DNA from: Streptomyces sp. P9-A2
GTDB taxonomy: Bacteria; Actinomycetota; Actinomycetes; Streptomycetales; Streptomycetaceae
Assembly: GCF_036634175.1 (NCBI RefSeq)
Contig: NZ_JAZIFX010000001.1
Location: forward strand, 4,030,001-4,094,000
DNA: 64,000 bases
Direction: 5' to 3'
Part shown: positions 45,421-55,117 of the stretch, piece by piece
Position numbering within the stretch: position 1 is the stretch's first letter
Layout of the letters: every line of letters starts with the position of its first letter
The notes under the pieces: generated by a model
Seen by the model: the letters and a program-made list of their open reading frames with translations, nothing else
Database searches by the model: none
What the model was told of the DNA's origin: nothing
Made by a program: the position numbers and the translations under genes

Positions 45421-46296
45421 TCACTTCTTCTCGACCGCGTGGCCGCCGAACTGGTTGCGCAGCGCCGCGATCATCTTCATCTGCGGCGAGTCCTCCTGAC
45501 GGGAGGAGAACCGCGCGAACAGCGACGCGGTGATCGCCGGCAGCGGGACCGCGTTGTCGAGCGCGGCCTCCACAGTCCAGCGTCCCTCACCGGAGTCCTG
45601 TGCGTACCCCTGGAGGCCCTCCAGGTGCTCGTCCTCGTGCAGCGCGTTCACCGCGAGGTCGAGCAGCCAGGAGCGGATGACCGTGCCCTCCTGCCAGGAG
45701 CGGAAGACCTCCCGGACATCGGTCACCGAGTCGACCTTCTCCAGGAGCTCCCAGCCCTCGGCATAGGCCTGCATCATCGCGTACTCGATGCCGTTGTGGA
45801 CCATCTTGGCGAAGTGGCCGGCACCGGCCTTGCCGGCGTGCACCGAGCCGAAGTCGCCCGCCGGCTTCAGGGCGTCGAAGACCGGCTGCACCTTGGCGAC
45901 GTGCTCCTTGTCGCCGCCGTACATCAGCGCGTAGCCGTTGTCCAGGCCCCAGACGCCGCCGGAGACCCCACAGTCGACGAAGCCTATGCCCTTGGCCGCC
46001 AGCTCCTCGGCGTGCTTCTCGTCGTCCGTCCAGCGGGAGTTGCCGCCGTCCACCACGACGTCGCCGGGCTGCAGCAGCACGGCGAGTTCGTCGATGGTCG
46101 ATTGGGTGGCCTCGCCCGCCGGGACCATCACCCAGACCACGCGCGGACCCTCGAGCTTGCCCACAAGCTCTTCCAGGCTGTGGACATCGGCGAGGTCCGG
46201 ATTGCGGTCGTATCCGAGAACGGTGTGGCCCGCGCGGCGAATCCGCTCGCGCATGTTGCCGCCCATCTTGCCGAGGCCGACGAGACCGAGCTCCAT
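45421..46296 (-). CDS. gnd: 6-phosphogluconate dehydrogenase (decarboxylating), short form
   Basis: A pentose-phosphate pathway enzyme making ribulose-5-phosphate, CO2 and NAD(P)H; 291 residues, the short GndA-like form. The N-terminal nucleotide fold starts MELGLVGLGKMGGNM, with DGGNSRW, VDCGVSGGVWG and the catalytic-lysine region HFAKMVHNGIEYAMMQ. AAGGAACA precedes the ATG. Its presence between dnaN and recF is the standard Streptomyces arrangement and reflects location, not a replication role. Confidence 0.95.
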   Translation of the reverse strand: MELGLVGLGKMGGNMRERIRRAGHTVLGYDRNPDLADVHSLEELVGKLEGPRVVWVMVPAGEATQSTIDELAVLLQPGDVVVDGGNSRWTDDEKHAEELAAKGIGFVDCGVSGGVWGLDNGYALMYGGDKEHVAKVQPVFDALKPAGDFGSVHAGKAGAGHFAKMVHNGIEYAMMQAYAEGWELLEKVDSVTDVREVFRSWQEGTVIRSWLLDLAVNALHEDEHLEGLQGYAQDSGEGRWTVEAALDNAVPLPAITASLFARFSSRQEDSPQMKMIAALRNQFGGHAVEKK

Positions 46297-46577
46297 CAGT
46301 TGTGTTCCTTAGGTTGCGACGTGGCGTGGCGGCACGAGCGTGCCGCGGCACTTACGTACCGACCCGACCCTAAACCCGGGCGCTCACGCACATCTGTGGG
46401 CATACGCGCTCATGCGCACGCCCCCACCTGCGGTTTCACCGACACCGGCCGACCAGCCGCCTCTCGCCGCTTCCGGGTCCGGCAGCAGCCGGCACACCCA
46501 CGGCCCGGCGCCCGGACCCGGAAGGACTGTGCACGCCTGTGGACCGGTGCGGGCGGCCCTGGACAGGCGGGGCGAGG

Positions 46578-47708
46578 TCAGCCGCTGAGCCGCACCGGCA
46601 TGATCAGGTACTTGTAGGCGTCGTCCGCCTCTGCGTCCACCGCGGGCCTGCCGCTGAGCAGCGCGGGCTTGGTGGAGGTGGTGAACGACAGCTGGGCCAC
46701 CGGAGAGTCGATGGCGCTCAGGCCGTCCAGCAGGAACGTGGGGTTGAAGGCGATCGAGATGTCGTCTCCCTCCAGCTGGGCGTCGACCCTCTCCACAGCC
46801 TGTGCGTCGTCACTGGAACCGGCCTCCAGGATGAGCACACCCTGCTCGAAGCTCAGCCGCACCGGGGTGTTGCGCTCGGCGACCAGAGCCACACGCTTGA
46901 CGGCCTCCACGAAGGGGGCGGTCTCGATGACGGCAACGCTGTTGAACTCGGTCGGGAACAGCGTGCGGTACTTCGGAAGGTCACCTTCCAGCAGCCGCGT
47001 GGTGGTGCGCCGACCCGCGCCTTCGAAGCCGATCAGGCCCTCGCCCGCACCCGAGCCGGACAGCGCCAGGATCACCTGGTCGCCGCTGGTCAGCGCCTTG
47101 GCGGTGTCCAGAAGCGTCTTGGCGGGCACCAGGGCGACCGCCGAGGCCTCCGGGTCCTCCGGCTTCCACAGGAACTCGCGGACCGCGAAGCGGTAGCGGT
47201 CGGTGGAGGCCAGGGTCACCGTGTCGCCCTCGATCTCGATGCGGACACCGGTCAGGACGGGCAGGGTGTCGTCGCGGCCCGCCGCGATGGCGACCTGCTG
47301 CACGGCGGACGCGAAGACCTCACCCGGCACCGTGCCCGTCGCGTTCGGCATCTGCGGCAGGGCCGGGTACTCCTCCACCGGCAGGGTGTGGAGCGTGAAC
47401 CGCGAGGAACCGCAGACCACCGTCGCCCGTACACCGTCTGTGGAAATCTCCACCGGCCGGTTGGGGAGAGCACGGCAGATGTCGGCGAGCAGCCGGCCCG
47501 AGACGAGCACCGTGCCCTCCTCCTCGACCTCCGTCTCCACCGAGACCCGCGCGGAGACCTCGTAGTCGAAGCTGGACAGGCTCAGCTGTCCCGACTCGGC
47601 CTTCAGCAGCAGGCCCGCGAGGACCGGCGCCGGCGGACGGGCCGGGAGGCTGCGTGCCGCCCAGGCCACTGCCTCCGCGAGTACGTCGCGTTCCACCCGG
47701 ATCTTCAC
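46578..47708 (-). CDS. dnaN: DNA polymerase III beta (sliding clamp) subunit
   Basis: A processivity clamp of 376 residues formed of three clamp domains (beginning near VKIRVERDVLAEAV, GEVFASAVQQVAIAA and ETAPFVEAVKRVAL) and ending YKYLIMPVRLSG. GTG 47708 follows AGGAGG at nine bases and is the conserved start; a longer reading runs into oriC. It is separated from gnd by 281 bases and from dnaA by oriC. Confidence 0.97.
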   Translation of the reverse strand: MKIRVERDVLAEAVAWAARSLPARPPAPVLAGLLLKAESGQLSLSSFDYEVSARVSVETEVEEEGTVLVSGRLLADICRALPNRPVEISTDGVRATVVCGSSRFTLHTLPVEEYPALPQMPNATGTVPGEVFASAVQQVAIAAGRDDTLPVLTGVRIEIEGDTVTLASTDRYRFAVREFLWKPEDPEASAVALVPAKTLLDTAKALTSGDQVILALSGSGAGEGLIGFEGAGRRTTTRLLEGDLPKYRTLFPTEFNSVAVIETAPFVEAVKRVALVAERNTPVRLSFEQGVLILEAGSSDDAQAVERVDAQLEGDDISIAFNPTFLLDGLSAIDSPVAQLSFTTSTKPALLSGRPAVDAEADDAYKYLIMPVRLSG

Positions 47709-47884
47709 CGTAAGCCGCCTCCTGCTATTGCCGGCGTTCTCGCGCCCTGCTTCGCCTTCGTCATCTGACTCGGTGTGCTCGGCCTCTGGGAGGCGCAAGG
47801 ACACCGGGAACAGTCTGACGCACAGCACTGACAGTAGGTGCCCCTCGGGTCAAGTCGTGACGAGGGGCAGTCGGCGCAGAAGCG

Positions 47885-48470
47885 GTGAGTTGTGCACAGG
47901 GCCTCCTTCGAAACGGATTCCTCACTCTCTCTAGTCGGGAGTAGTAGTAGGGCCTGTGGATACGGTGGATAACCTCGTTTTCCCAGCTCAGGGCCTAGAT
48001 TTTGTCCACCGACCCTGTGGGCGGAGCCGGTGGACAACTCGGGGTTTCTGTGGAGAACAGAAAGTTCTGCACACTCCGTACACAGGGTGGGTCGAGTTGT
48101 CCCCAGCTTCGTCCCCAGGTTTGGCGGTCTTTCCCACAGGCCCCCTGGGCGCCTTGGTGTGACGCCTTTCACTCGACCCGGTGAGGGGAGGCAGCGTGTT
48201 GCCGAACAGTGGACAGGCGTGTGGAGAAGTGCATGATCGCTGGGGACAACCGGCCTCCGCCTGTGGATTGCCGGTGGAAAACTTTATCCACAGGCTGTGG
48301 ATTACCGTCTTGTCCACAGCCTGTGGAGATCGCTTGTCCACGAATCCACAACCGGTTGACCTGGCCCGATAGTGCCCCATGGGGCAGCCCTGTGGACAGG
48401 ATCGGGATAACTTCGCGGTCCCCAGGATGTGGACGGGAAAAACCTGCCCAATCTGTGGAGGAAGGCCGTA
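47885..48470. other. Chromosomal replication origin oriC
   Basis: Between dnaN and dnaA I count about 19 nonamers close to TTGTCCACA in both orientations. Starts: 47890, 47955, 47964, 48002, 48029, 48049, 48097, 48130, 48220, 48241, 48262, 48284, 48296, 48310, 48322, 48334, 48391, 48429 and 48454. The 48310 box is perfect and 48284 is TTATCCACA. Boxes at 48284-48342 are packed almost head to tail. The number and setting match the Streptomyces oriC, which has no long A/T-rich unwinding element; melting probably starts within the TTTATCC/ATTACC patches. Confidence 0.93.
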
Positions 48471-48688
48471 ACCCGGTGCCGAAATGGAACAGCGGACAGG
48501 ACCTCGAGGATGGCCGGGGGCCGGGGATCGTCCCGAGGGCAGAGGCGAGGACCGACGTGGGGCCGACATGGGGCAGGTGGGGCGATGAGGGGGCGGCAGC
48601 GGGTCTCGGCGGCTCCTGGAGGCGCGAGAAGGCGCTAGGCCTTTCCGGGTTCTGCTGGTGAGCGGGCCGGTGAGTCGGCGGGCGTACG

Positions 48689-48729
48689 AGGAAGGGCGTC
48701 CCCGGATGTGGTCCGGGGACGCCCTTCCT
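48689..48729 (-). terminator. dnaA terminator
   Basis: A perfect 18-bp stem AGGAAGGGCGTCCCCGGA with a five-base loop, between the dnaA stop and oriC. It should insulate oriC from dnaA transcription. Confidence 0.9.
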
Positions 48730-48904
48730 GGGTGCCTGACGGTTCTGACGGTTCTGAGAGGGCGAGCCCGGCCGGGGAGCAAGGGATGCTGTGGGCGGGT
48801 GCCGGGTCTCCCCTGGCGGCCGCGACGGGTGGCCCGGTACCGCGGGGGCCCTTGTCGCCGGTGGGTGCCTGAGTGCCTGCTTGGGGTACGGACGCCGGGA
48901 GGCC

Positions 48905-50857
48905 TCAGCCGGCCTTGATGCGGTTGGTGAGTTCTGTGACCTGGTTGTAGATGGAGCGCCGCTCCGCCATCAGATTGCGGATCTTCCGGTCCGCGTGCAT
49001 CACCGTCGTATGGTCGCGGCCGCCGAACAGCGCGCCGATCTTCGGCAGCGACAGGTCGGTCAGTTCGCGGCACAGGTACATCGCGATCTGCCGCGCGGTC
49101 ACCAGCGCGCGTCCGCGCGAGGTGCCGCACAGGTCTTCGACCGTGAGCCCGAAGTAGTCGGCGGTCGCGCCCATGATGGCCGTCGAGGTGATCTCCGGTG
49201 CGGAGTTGTCCCCGCCGGGCATCAGGTCCTTCAGGACGATCTCGGAGAGCCCGAGGTCCACCGGCTGCCGGTTGAGCGAGGCGAAGGCCGTCACCCTGAT
49301 CAGCGCGCCCTCCAGCTCACGGATGTTCCGCGAGATCCGGGAGGCGATGAACTCCAGCACCTCCGGCGGGGCGTTGAGCTGTTCCTGCACCGCCTTCTTG
49401 CGCAGGATCGCGATCCGCGTCTCCAGCTCCGGCGGCTGGACGTCGGTGATCAGACCCCACTCGAAACGGTTCCGCAGCCGGTCCTCCAGCGTCACCAGCT
49501 GTTTGGGCGGCCGGTCACTGGAGAGCACGATCTGCTTGTTGGCGTTGTGCAGCGTGTTGAAGGTGTGGAAGAACTCCTCCTGCGTCGACTCCTTGTCCGC
49601 GAGGAACTGGATGTCGTCGACCAGCAGGATGTCCATCTCCCGGTACCGCTTGCGGAAGCTGTCGCCCTTGCCGTCGCGGATGGAGTTGATGAACTCGTTG
49701 GTGAACTCCTCCGAGCTCACGTACCGCACCCGGGTGCCGGGGTAGAGACTGCGCGCGTAGTGTCCGATCGCGTGCAGCAGGTGCGTCTTGCCGAGTCCGG
49801 ACTCCCCGTAGATGAAGAGGGGGTTGTACGCCTTCGCGGGGGCCTCGGCCACCGCCACCGCCGCAGCGTGCGCGAAGCGGTTGGAGGCGCCGATCACGAA
49901 CGTGTCGAAGAGGTACTTCGGGTTCAGCCGCGCGGTCGGCTCACCGGGGCCGGTCGCCGGCGCGGGCTGCGCGGCCAGCGGACCGGGCGCGCCGCTGGCG
50001 GGCAGGTTCGGGCCGACGGGGCCGCCACGGTGGACGTGACCCGCGCCGGAGGGAGGCTCCGGCAGCTCGCGGCGGACTGCGTCGCGCTGGTCGTAGTCGC
50101 CGCGGTCGTACTTCGCGCGTGATGTCTCGTAGCCGGAGCGCTGCTGGTCGTAGGAGGGGCGTTCCATCGGCTGCGGACGATAGTCCTGCGAGGGCGCGCC
50201 ACCGTAGCCGTCCTGGGGTCCGTACGTTTCCTGGGACGGCGAGGCGTACGGGTCGCGGTCCGGGAAGCCGAGGCGCTGCTGCTGCCAGCTGTACTCGTCC
50301 TGTGCCGGGCGGGGCCAGGAGCCGGGCTCCGGTCGCTGGTACTCCGAGGGGTAGGCAGGGCGGGCGGTGGGGAGTTGGTCGCCGGGCGGCCCGGGATGCT
50401 GGTCGGCGCGGCGCCGGCCGTAGCCCTTGTAGCTGTCGTAGTCCTCGTACTGCTCGCGCTCCTGCCTGTCCGGGCGGTCCTGGCGGTCAGGGTGCTCAGG
50501 GTGGTCCTGCCGGGCCGGCGGGAGCTCGGGTTCTTCGTAGCGTGGCTGAGGGCGGGGGGCGAGCGGGGCCGGAGGCTCTCCCGCGGAGTCGTCGACGGTG
50601 ATGGCGATACGGATGGGGCGCCCGCACTCGCGGCTCAGGCTCTCGCTGACGACCGGTGCCAGGCGGCCCTCGAGAACGCCCTTGGCGAACTCGTTCGGCA
50701 CGGCGAGCAGGGCGGTGTCGGCGACCAGCGCCAGTGGCTGGCAGCGCCGGATCCAGTGTTCGTCCTTCCCCTCCACTCCCTGACCCCGGCCCTCACCGAG
50801 GAGCTGCTCCAGTACGCGTGGCCACACTGCGGCAAGATCGGCAGGTACGTCAGCCAC
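48905..50857 (-). CDS. dnaA: Chromosomal replication initiator DnaA
   Basis: A 650-residue initiator. Domain I (1-~85) is followed by an exceptionally long acidic/Gln/Pro-rich domain II (~90-300), typical of Streptomyces. Domain III has Walker [14 protein letters not shown] and Walker [13 protein letters not shown]. Domain IV has the DnaA signature with [12 protein letters not shown] and [11 protein letters not shown] for box recognition. GTG 50857 is the conserved start. The promoter region carries DnaA boxes, so it is probably autorepressed. Confidence 0.98.
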   Translation of the reverse strand: MADVPADLAAVWPRVLEQLLGEGRGQGVEGKDEHWIRRCQPLALVADTALLAVPNEFAKGVLEGRLAPVVSESLSRECGRPIRIAITVDDSAGEPPAPLAPRPQPRYEEPELPPARQDHPEHPDRQDRPDRQEREQYEDYDSYKGYGRRRADQHPGPPGDQLPTARPAYPSEYQRPEPGSWPRPAQDEYSWQQQRLGFPDRDPYASPSQETYGPQDGYGGAPSQDYRPQPMERPSYDQQRSGYETSRAKYDRGDYDQRDAVRRELPEPPSGAGHVHRGGPVGPNLPASGAPGPLAAQPAPATGPGEPTARLNPKYLFDTFVIGASNRFAHAAAVAVAEAPAKAYNPLFIYGESGLGKTHLLHAIGHYARSLYPGTRVRYVSSEEFTNEFINSIRDGKGDSFRKRYREMDILLVDDIQFLADKESTQEEFFHTFNTLHNANKQIVLSSDRPPKQLVTLEDRLRNRFEWGLITDVQPPELETRIAILRKKAVQEQLNAPPEVLEFIASRISRNIRELEGALIRVTAFASLNRQPVDLGLSEIVLKDLMPGGDNSAPEITSTAIMGATADYFGLTVEDLCGTSRGRALVTARQIAMYLCRELTDLSLPKIGALFGGRDHTTVMHADRKIRNLMAERRSIYNQVTELTNRIKAG

Positions 50858-50964
50858 AGGGCACGCTCTCTCGCAGGTCCCTCGAACGTGTGGTTCAGGG
50901 ACGGGTTGGGTCGGGTTCTAAAAGGGGGTGCTGGAGGGACAAAGGAACGAATCGGAGTTCATCC

Positions 50965-51019
50965 ACGGTAGTCAGGGCGGCCGGTACGGTTCAAGTCATT
51001 GTCCCCAGCCTGTGGACAA
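50965..51019 (-). promoter_or_regulatory. dnaA promoter with adjacent DnaA boxes
   Basis: On the minus strand TTGAAC (50989-50994) and TACCGT (50965-50970) are 18 bases apart. Just upstream are TTGTCCCCA (50999-51007) and, in the opposite orientation, a perfect box (51011-51019). This arrangement fits DnaA autoregulation, as described for Streptomyces. The region 50858-51238 also holds the divergent rpmH promoter. Confidence 0.7.
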
Positions 51020-51238
51020 GTGTCTCCCGGCGACGGCTGGTTTGACCGAACGGCGTGGCCGCGCGTACCGTGACGAGGTCGAGTTGTCGATGGCTGCTGC
51101 CGCCTGCCTCCGATGGGCACAGATCGCGCAAGTTGATCGGTCAGCGGTGCACTCGGGCGTAACGCGAGCTACTCGTGGGCGCACGGTGACAGCCAGGACG
51201 GCACCCCGCAATCTACGAACTCTTTCTGGAGCCCCCGA

Positions 51239-51376
51239 GTGAGCAAGCGCACCTTCCAGCCGAACAACCGTCGTCGCGCCAAGACCCACGGCTTCCGGCT
51301 GCGTATGCGTACCCGTGCCGGCCGCGCGATTCTTGCGTCCCGCCGTGACAAGGGTCGCGCCCGTCTGTCCGCCTGA
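51239..51376 (+). CDS. rpmH: 50S ribosomal protein L34
   Basis: A 45-residue basic protein reading [18 protein letters not shown] through RLSA, an unmistakable L34. The GTG start follows CTGGAG. It opens the rightward run rpmH-rnpA-yidD-yidC-jag, a conserved unit linking translation, RNase P and membrane insertion. Confidence 0.98.
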   Translation: MSKRTFQPNNRRRAKTHGFRLRMRTRAGRAILASRRDKGRARLSA

Positions 51377-51397
51377 TCCTGATCAGGTCATGACGTC

Positions 51398-51769
51398 GTG
51401 CTGCCCACCGAGAACCGGCTGAGGCGGCGCGAGGACTTCGCGACCGCGGTACGACGGGGACGCCGGGCCGGACGCCGGCACCTCGTCGTACACCTACGCA
51501 GCGGTGTCACGGACCCGCATGCGTCTGGGGAGAACGCTGCCCCGACGCGTGCGGGTTTCGTCGTAAGCAAAGCGGTGGGCGGTGCGGTCGTGCGGAACAA
51601 GGTGAAGCGCAGACTTCGCCACCTGATGCGCGATCGAGTCGCCCTGCTGCCCCCCGGTAGCCTGGTAGTCGTACGAGCGTTGCCCGGAGCGGGGGACGCC
51701 GCCCATGCACAACTGGCCCAAGACCTGGACGCCGCTCTTCAGCGGTTGCTGGGAGGGGGCACGCGATGA
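51398..51769 (+). CDS. rnpA: Ribonuclease P protein component
   Basis: A 123-residue protein cofactor of RNase P, which trims tRNA 5' ends. It has the conserved start [20 protein letters not shown] and the RNR motif [17 protein letters not shown] 51398 is near the usual site; the ATGA junction couples it to yidD. Confidence 0.96.
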   Translation: MLPTENRLRRREDFATAVRRGRRAGRRHLVVHLRSGVTDPHASGENAAPTRAGFVVSKAVGGAVVRNKVKRRLRHLMRDRVALLPPGSLVVVRALPGAGDAAHAQLAQDLDAALQRLLGGGTR

Positions 51770-52137
51770 AGTACCCGCTGCTGGTTCTGATCAAGCTCTA
51801 TCAGTGGACGATCAGTCCCCTACTCGGACCTGTATGCAAGTACTACCCGTCGTGTTCCCACTACGGCTACACGGCCATCGACCGGCACGGTGCCATCAAG
51901 GGCACAGCACTCACGGCCTGGCGCATCCTGCGGTGCAATCCGTGGTCGCTGGGTGGCGTGGACCATGTCCCGCCACGCAAGCGACCGCGGTGGCACGAAA
52001 TGCTGCGTAACGCCTGGCGTGCACGCAAGGGCGGGCCCGCCTCCGCCGAACCGGCCACCGAAGGACGGACCTCTCCCGAGACTCCGAGTTCTTCGAGCCC
52101 GGCCGCAGAGACCTCGCCCCATGCCCAAGGAGCATGA
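51766..52137 (+). CDS. yidD: Membrane protein insertion efficiency factor YidD
   Basis: A 123-residue protein. The conserved YidD core ([50 protein letters not shown]) occupies the first ~80 residues; a Ser/Pro/Thr-rich tail is extra compared with the minimal family. It sits at the membrane and assists YidC. It starts in the rnpA stop (ATGA). Confidence 0.95.
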   Translation: MKYPLLVLIKLYQWTISPLLGPVCKYYPSCSHYGYTAIDRHGAIKGTALTAWRILRCNPWSLGGVDHVPPRKRPRWHEMLRNAWRARKGGPASAEPATEGRTSPETPSSSSPAAETSPHAQGA

Positions 52138-52140
52138 TTA

Positions 52141-53412
52141 GTGGACACGATTGCCAGCCTCTTCAGCTTCATCACGACACCTGTCTCCTGGGTCATCGTC
52201 CAGTTCCACAGCGTGTACGGGGCCATCTTCGGTCCTGACACCGGGTGGGCCTGGGGCCTGTCCATCGTGTCCCTGGTGATCCTGATCCGTATCTGCCTGA
52301 TCCCGCTCTTCGTGAAGCAGATCAAGGCGACACGCGCGATGCAGACGCTCCAGCCAGAGATGAAGAAGATCCAGGAGCGCTACAAGAACGACAAGCAGCG
52401 CCAGTCCGAAGAGATGATGAAGCTGTACAAGGACGCGGGTACCAACCCGCTCTCCTCGTGCCTTCCCATCCTGGCGCAGTCTCCGTTCTTCTTCGCCCTG
52501 TACCACGTGCTCAACAGCATCGCGTCCAATGACACCGTCGGCGTGATCAACGAGCGTCTGCTGGAAAGCGCGCAGAAGGCGCACATCTTCGGTGCCCCGC
52601 TTGCGGCGAAGTTCACGGACAATGCGGACAAGGTCGAGGCCCTCAACGCCTCCCTGACCGATGTGCGCATCGTCACGGCGCTCATGATCGTGCTGATGTC
52701 GCTGTCGCAGTTCTACACGCAGCGCCAGCTGATGACGAAGAACGTCGACACCACGGTGAAGACGCCGTTCATGCAGCAGCAGAAGATGCTGATGTACGTC
52801 TTCCCCGTCATCTTCGCCGTCTTCGGTATCAACTTCCCCGTCGGCGTCCTCGTCTACTGGCTGACCACCAACGTGTGGACCATGGGCCAGCAGATGTACG
52901 TCATCCACAACAACCCGACGCCGGGTTCCAAGGCGCAGGCCGCGTACCTGGAGCGTTTCTCCAAGCACGTCACCCGTCACGGCAAGACCCGTAACCGCCG
53001 TGAGCGTGCCATCGTCAAGGCCATCGTGGCCAAGGGCCGGGACCGTAACGAGTACGAGCGCAAGTTCATCAACGGTCTGAACAAGGTGGGCCTCGCGGCC
53101 CAGGCCGACGGTGCGGTGATCAAGGGCGATGCCACGGCCGCCGTCCAGGCGGAGGACGGTTCCCCGACGACGGCCCAGGCCGCGAAGCGGCAGCAACCCA
53201 AGCGGCAGAGCAAGTCCCAGCGCCAGGGTGGTACGGCGAAGGCGGCCGGCGAGTCCCTCTCGCTGACCAAGGCCGAGGAACCCGAGGGCGACGTCAAGCC
53301 CGCCGCCGCTGCCAAGAAGGGCAACGCGAAGCCCGGCGGAAGTACCCGCAGCAAGGCCCAGTCCGGACAGCGCAAGGGTCCGCAGCGGCCCAAGTCCCCG
53401 TCCAAGAAGTAA
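52141..53412 (+). CDS. yidC: Membrane protein insertase YidC
   Basis: A 423-residue insertase of the YidC/Oxa1/Alb3 family that folds and inserts membrane proteins with or without Sec. The core has TM segments beginning [20 protein letters not shown], then the Met-rich cytoplasmic loop [40 protein letters not shown] and [21 protein letters not shown]. The last ~130 residues are a basic, disordered ribosome-binding-type tail. GTG 52141 follows AAGGAG. Confidence 0.96.
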   Translation: MDTIASLFSFITTPVSWVIVQFHSVYGAIFGPDTGWAWGLSIVSLVILIRICLIPLFVKQIKATRAMQTLQPEMKKIQERYKNDKQRQSEEMMKLYKDAGTNPLSSCLPILAQSPFFFALYHVLNSIASNDTVGVINERLLESAQKAHIFGAPLAAKFTDNADKVEALNASLTDVRIVTALMIVLMSLSQFYTQRQLMTKNVDTTVKTPFMQQQKMLMYVFPVIFAVFGINFPVGVLVYWLTTNVWTMGQQMYVIHNNPTPGSKAQAAYLERFSKHVTRHGKTRNRRERAIVKAIVAKGRDRNEYERKFINGLNKVGLAAQADGAVIKGDATAAVQAEDGSPTTAQAAKRQQPKRQSKSQRQGGTAKAAGESLSLTKAEEPEGDVKPAAAAKKGNAKPGGSTRSKAQSGQRKGPQRPKSPSKK

Positions 53413-53427
53413 GAAGGAGTCCATCCC

Positions 53428-53940
53428 GTGACGGAAGGCACCACCTCCGCCGCTGCCGAGGGCGCAGACACCCTGACCCGCCTGGAGCAGGAAGGCGAGA
53501 TCGCAGCGGACTACCTGGAGGGTCTGCTCGACATCGCCGACCTCGACGGTGACATCGACATGGACGTCGAGGCAGACCGTGCCTCTGTCTCGATCGTCAG
53601 TGACTCGTCCGGCCGTGACCTGCAGAAGCTGGTCGGTCGTGACGGCGAGGTACTCGAAGCGCTCCAGGAGCTCACGCGCCTGGCCGTACACCGCGAGACC
53701 GGTGACCGCAGCCGACTGATGCTCGACATCGCGGGCTACCGCGCCAAGAAGCGGGCCGAGCTGTCCGAGCTCGGGGCCAAGGCCGCTACCGAGGCCAGGA
53801 ACAGCGGCGAGCCCGTGAAGCTCGACCCGATGACGCCGTTCGAGCGCAAGGTCGTGCACGACGCGGTCAAGGCTGCCGGTCTGAGCAGTGAGTCCGAGGG
53901 CGAGGAACCGCAGCGCTTCGTCGTCGTGCTTCCCGCCTGA
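53428..53940 (+). CDS. jag: Jag/KhpB-type R3H RNA-binding protein
   Basis: A 170-residue protein. The middle has a KH-like domain with GRDGEVLEALQELTRLAV; the C-terminal R3H domain reads PFERKVVHDAVKAAGL ... RFVVVLPA. The family binds RNA and affects growth and division. GTG is preceded by AAGGAG, 15 bases after yidC, in the same operon. A terminator follows. Confidence 0.93.
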   Translation: MTEGTTSAAAEGADTLTRLEQEGEIAADYLEGLLDIADLDGDIDMDVEADRASVSIVSDSSGRDLQKLVGRDGEVLEALQELTRLAVHRETGDRSRLMLDIAGYRAKKRAELSELGAKAATEARNSGEPVKLDPMTPFERKVVHDAVKAAGLSSESEGEEPQRFVVVLPA

Positions 53941-53958
53941 ACGGTTCCCCATTCCACC

Positions 53959-53985
53959 GGCCCCGTCTGTTGCGCAGACGGGGCC
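53959..53985 (+). terminator. Terminator of the rpmH-jag operon
   Basis: A perfect 11-bp stem GGCCCCGTCTG with a TTGCG loop, followed by GAATTTTG. Confidence 0.92.
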
Positions 53986-54055
53986 GAATTTTGTCAGCCT
54001 GATAGTTCTGTGGTGTCGGCCGCCGGGTCGGCACGGTACGGAAGGACGGTCCCCC

Positions 54056-54775
54056 GTGACGGAGGCAGCGGAGCTTCCCCCCGCGCCCGAGCAGGCCCGT
54101 GAGGTGTTCGGTGATCGCTTCGCGGACGCTGTGCGTTACGCGGAGCTACTTGCCGAGACGGGCGTGCAGCGTGGTCTGATCGGCCCACGGGAGGTGCCCC
54201 GGCTATGGGAGAGACATCTGCTGAACTGCGCGGTGCTCTCGGAGGTCGTCCCCGAGGGCGTGACGGTGTGCGATGTCGGCTCGGGTGCCGGCCTGCCGGG
54301 CATCCCCTTGGCGCTGGTCCGGGAGGACCTCAAGATCACGTTGCTGGAACCGCTGCTGCGGCGTACCACCTTCTTGACCGAAGTCGTGGAGCTGCTGGGC
54401 CTGGACCATGTGACGGTCGTCCGTGGGCGGGCCGAGGAGGTCATGGGAACGCTGACTCCGGTCCACGTGGTGACCGCGCGGGCCGTGGCACCGCTCGATC
54501 GTCTCGCCACATGGGGCGTTCCCCTACTGAGGCCCTACGGAGAGATGCTCGCTCTCAAGGGTGATGCGGCCGAGGAGGAGCTGAAGAGCGCGACCGCTGC
54601 TCTGAACAAGCTCGGTGCGGTGGCGACGTCGATCGTGCATGTAGGTGAGGGCGTGGTGGATCCGATGTCCACAGTCGTGCGCGTCGAGGTCGGGGAAAGC
54701 CCTGGAGGTGTGCGCTTCGCGGCTAAGCGCGCGAAGGCCGCCCGCACGGGACGTGTACGGCGCCGACGCGGATAA
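54056..54775 (+). CDS. rsmG: 16S rRNA (guanine(527)-N7)-methyltransferase
   Basis: A SAM-dependent methyltransferase of 239 residues that modifies G527 of 16S rRNA. The SAM-binding motif is VCDVGSGAGLPGIPLALV, followed by TLLEPLLRRTTFL, VVRGRAEEV, and TARAVAPLDRL. GTG 54056 lies nine bases after GGAAGG. Loss of this enzyme gives low-level streptomycin resistance in related strains; the gene looks intact. Confidence 0.95.
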   Translation: MTEAAELPPAPEQAREVFGDRFADAVRYAELLAETGVQRGLIGPREVPRLWERHLLNCAVLSEVVPEGVTVCDVGSGAGLPGIPLALVREDLKITLLEPLLRRTTFLTEVVELLGLDHVTVVRGRAEEVMGTLTPVHVVTARAVAPLDRLATWGVPLLRPYGEMLALKGDAAEEELKSATAALNKLGAVATSIVHVGEGVVDPMSTVVRVEVGESPGGVRFAAKRAKAARTGRVRRRRG

Positions 54776-54908
54776 GGTTCACGCAGCCTGTGGCAAGGCG
54801 ACTGGCAGGCAGGCATGCCCTCTGGAGGGCCGGCCGTACTCCACACAAGCTGCCGAACCTCTGCGTGTCGGAGTGTCGCGGCAGTGCGGGCCCGGCTGCT
54901 GTGCATCG

Positions 54909-54924
54909 TGTTTCACGTGAAACA
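54909..54924. promoter_or_regulatory. parS site (perfect)
   Basis: TGTTTCACGTGAAACA, in the rsmG-parA gap. Confidence 0.93.
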
Positions 54925-55054
54925 TCGCTCCCTGCTGCACGGCATCATCAGTCGCGGTCGCGCCGCAGCCGAACCCCGCGACCGTAAGCCTCTCGGTTCA
55001 CTCGGAGAGGGTCCTGTTCCCGGCGAGAGTTCACCCCCCTCAGGGGGCACGGAG

Positions 55055-55082
55055 TTGTCCACAGCGGTGGTTTTCTCCACAG
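55055..55082. promoter_or_regulatory. Two DnaA boxes upstream of parA
   Basis: A perfect TTGTCCACA (55055-55063) and TTCTCCACA (55074-55082) lie in the same orientation 19 bases apart, about 40-60 bases before the favoured parA start. Confidence 0.65.
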
Positions 55083-55117
55083 AACGTAAGGCCTCGCTGG
55101 TTCACGACCCCGAAGGC

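Noticed and set aside
44032..46617. Very long plus-strand open frame opposite recF and gnd
   Set aside because: It is a shadow of the high-GC minus-strand genes; its translation has no family features and no ribosome site.
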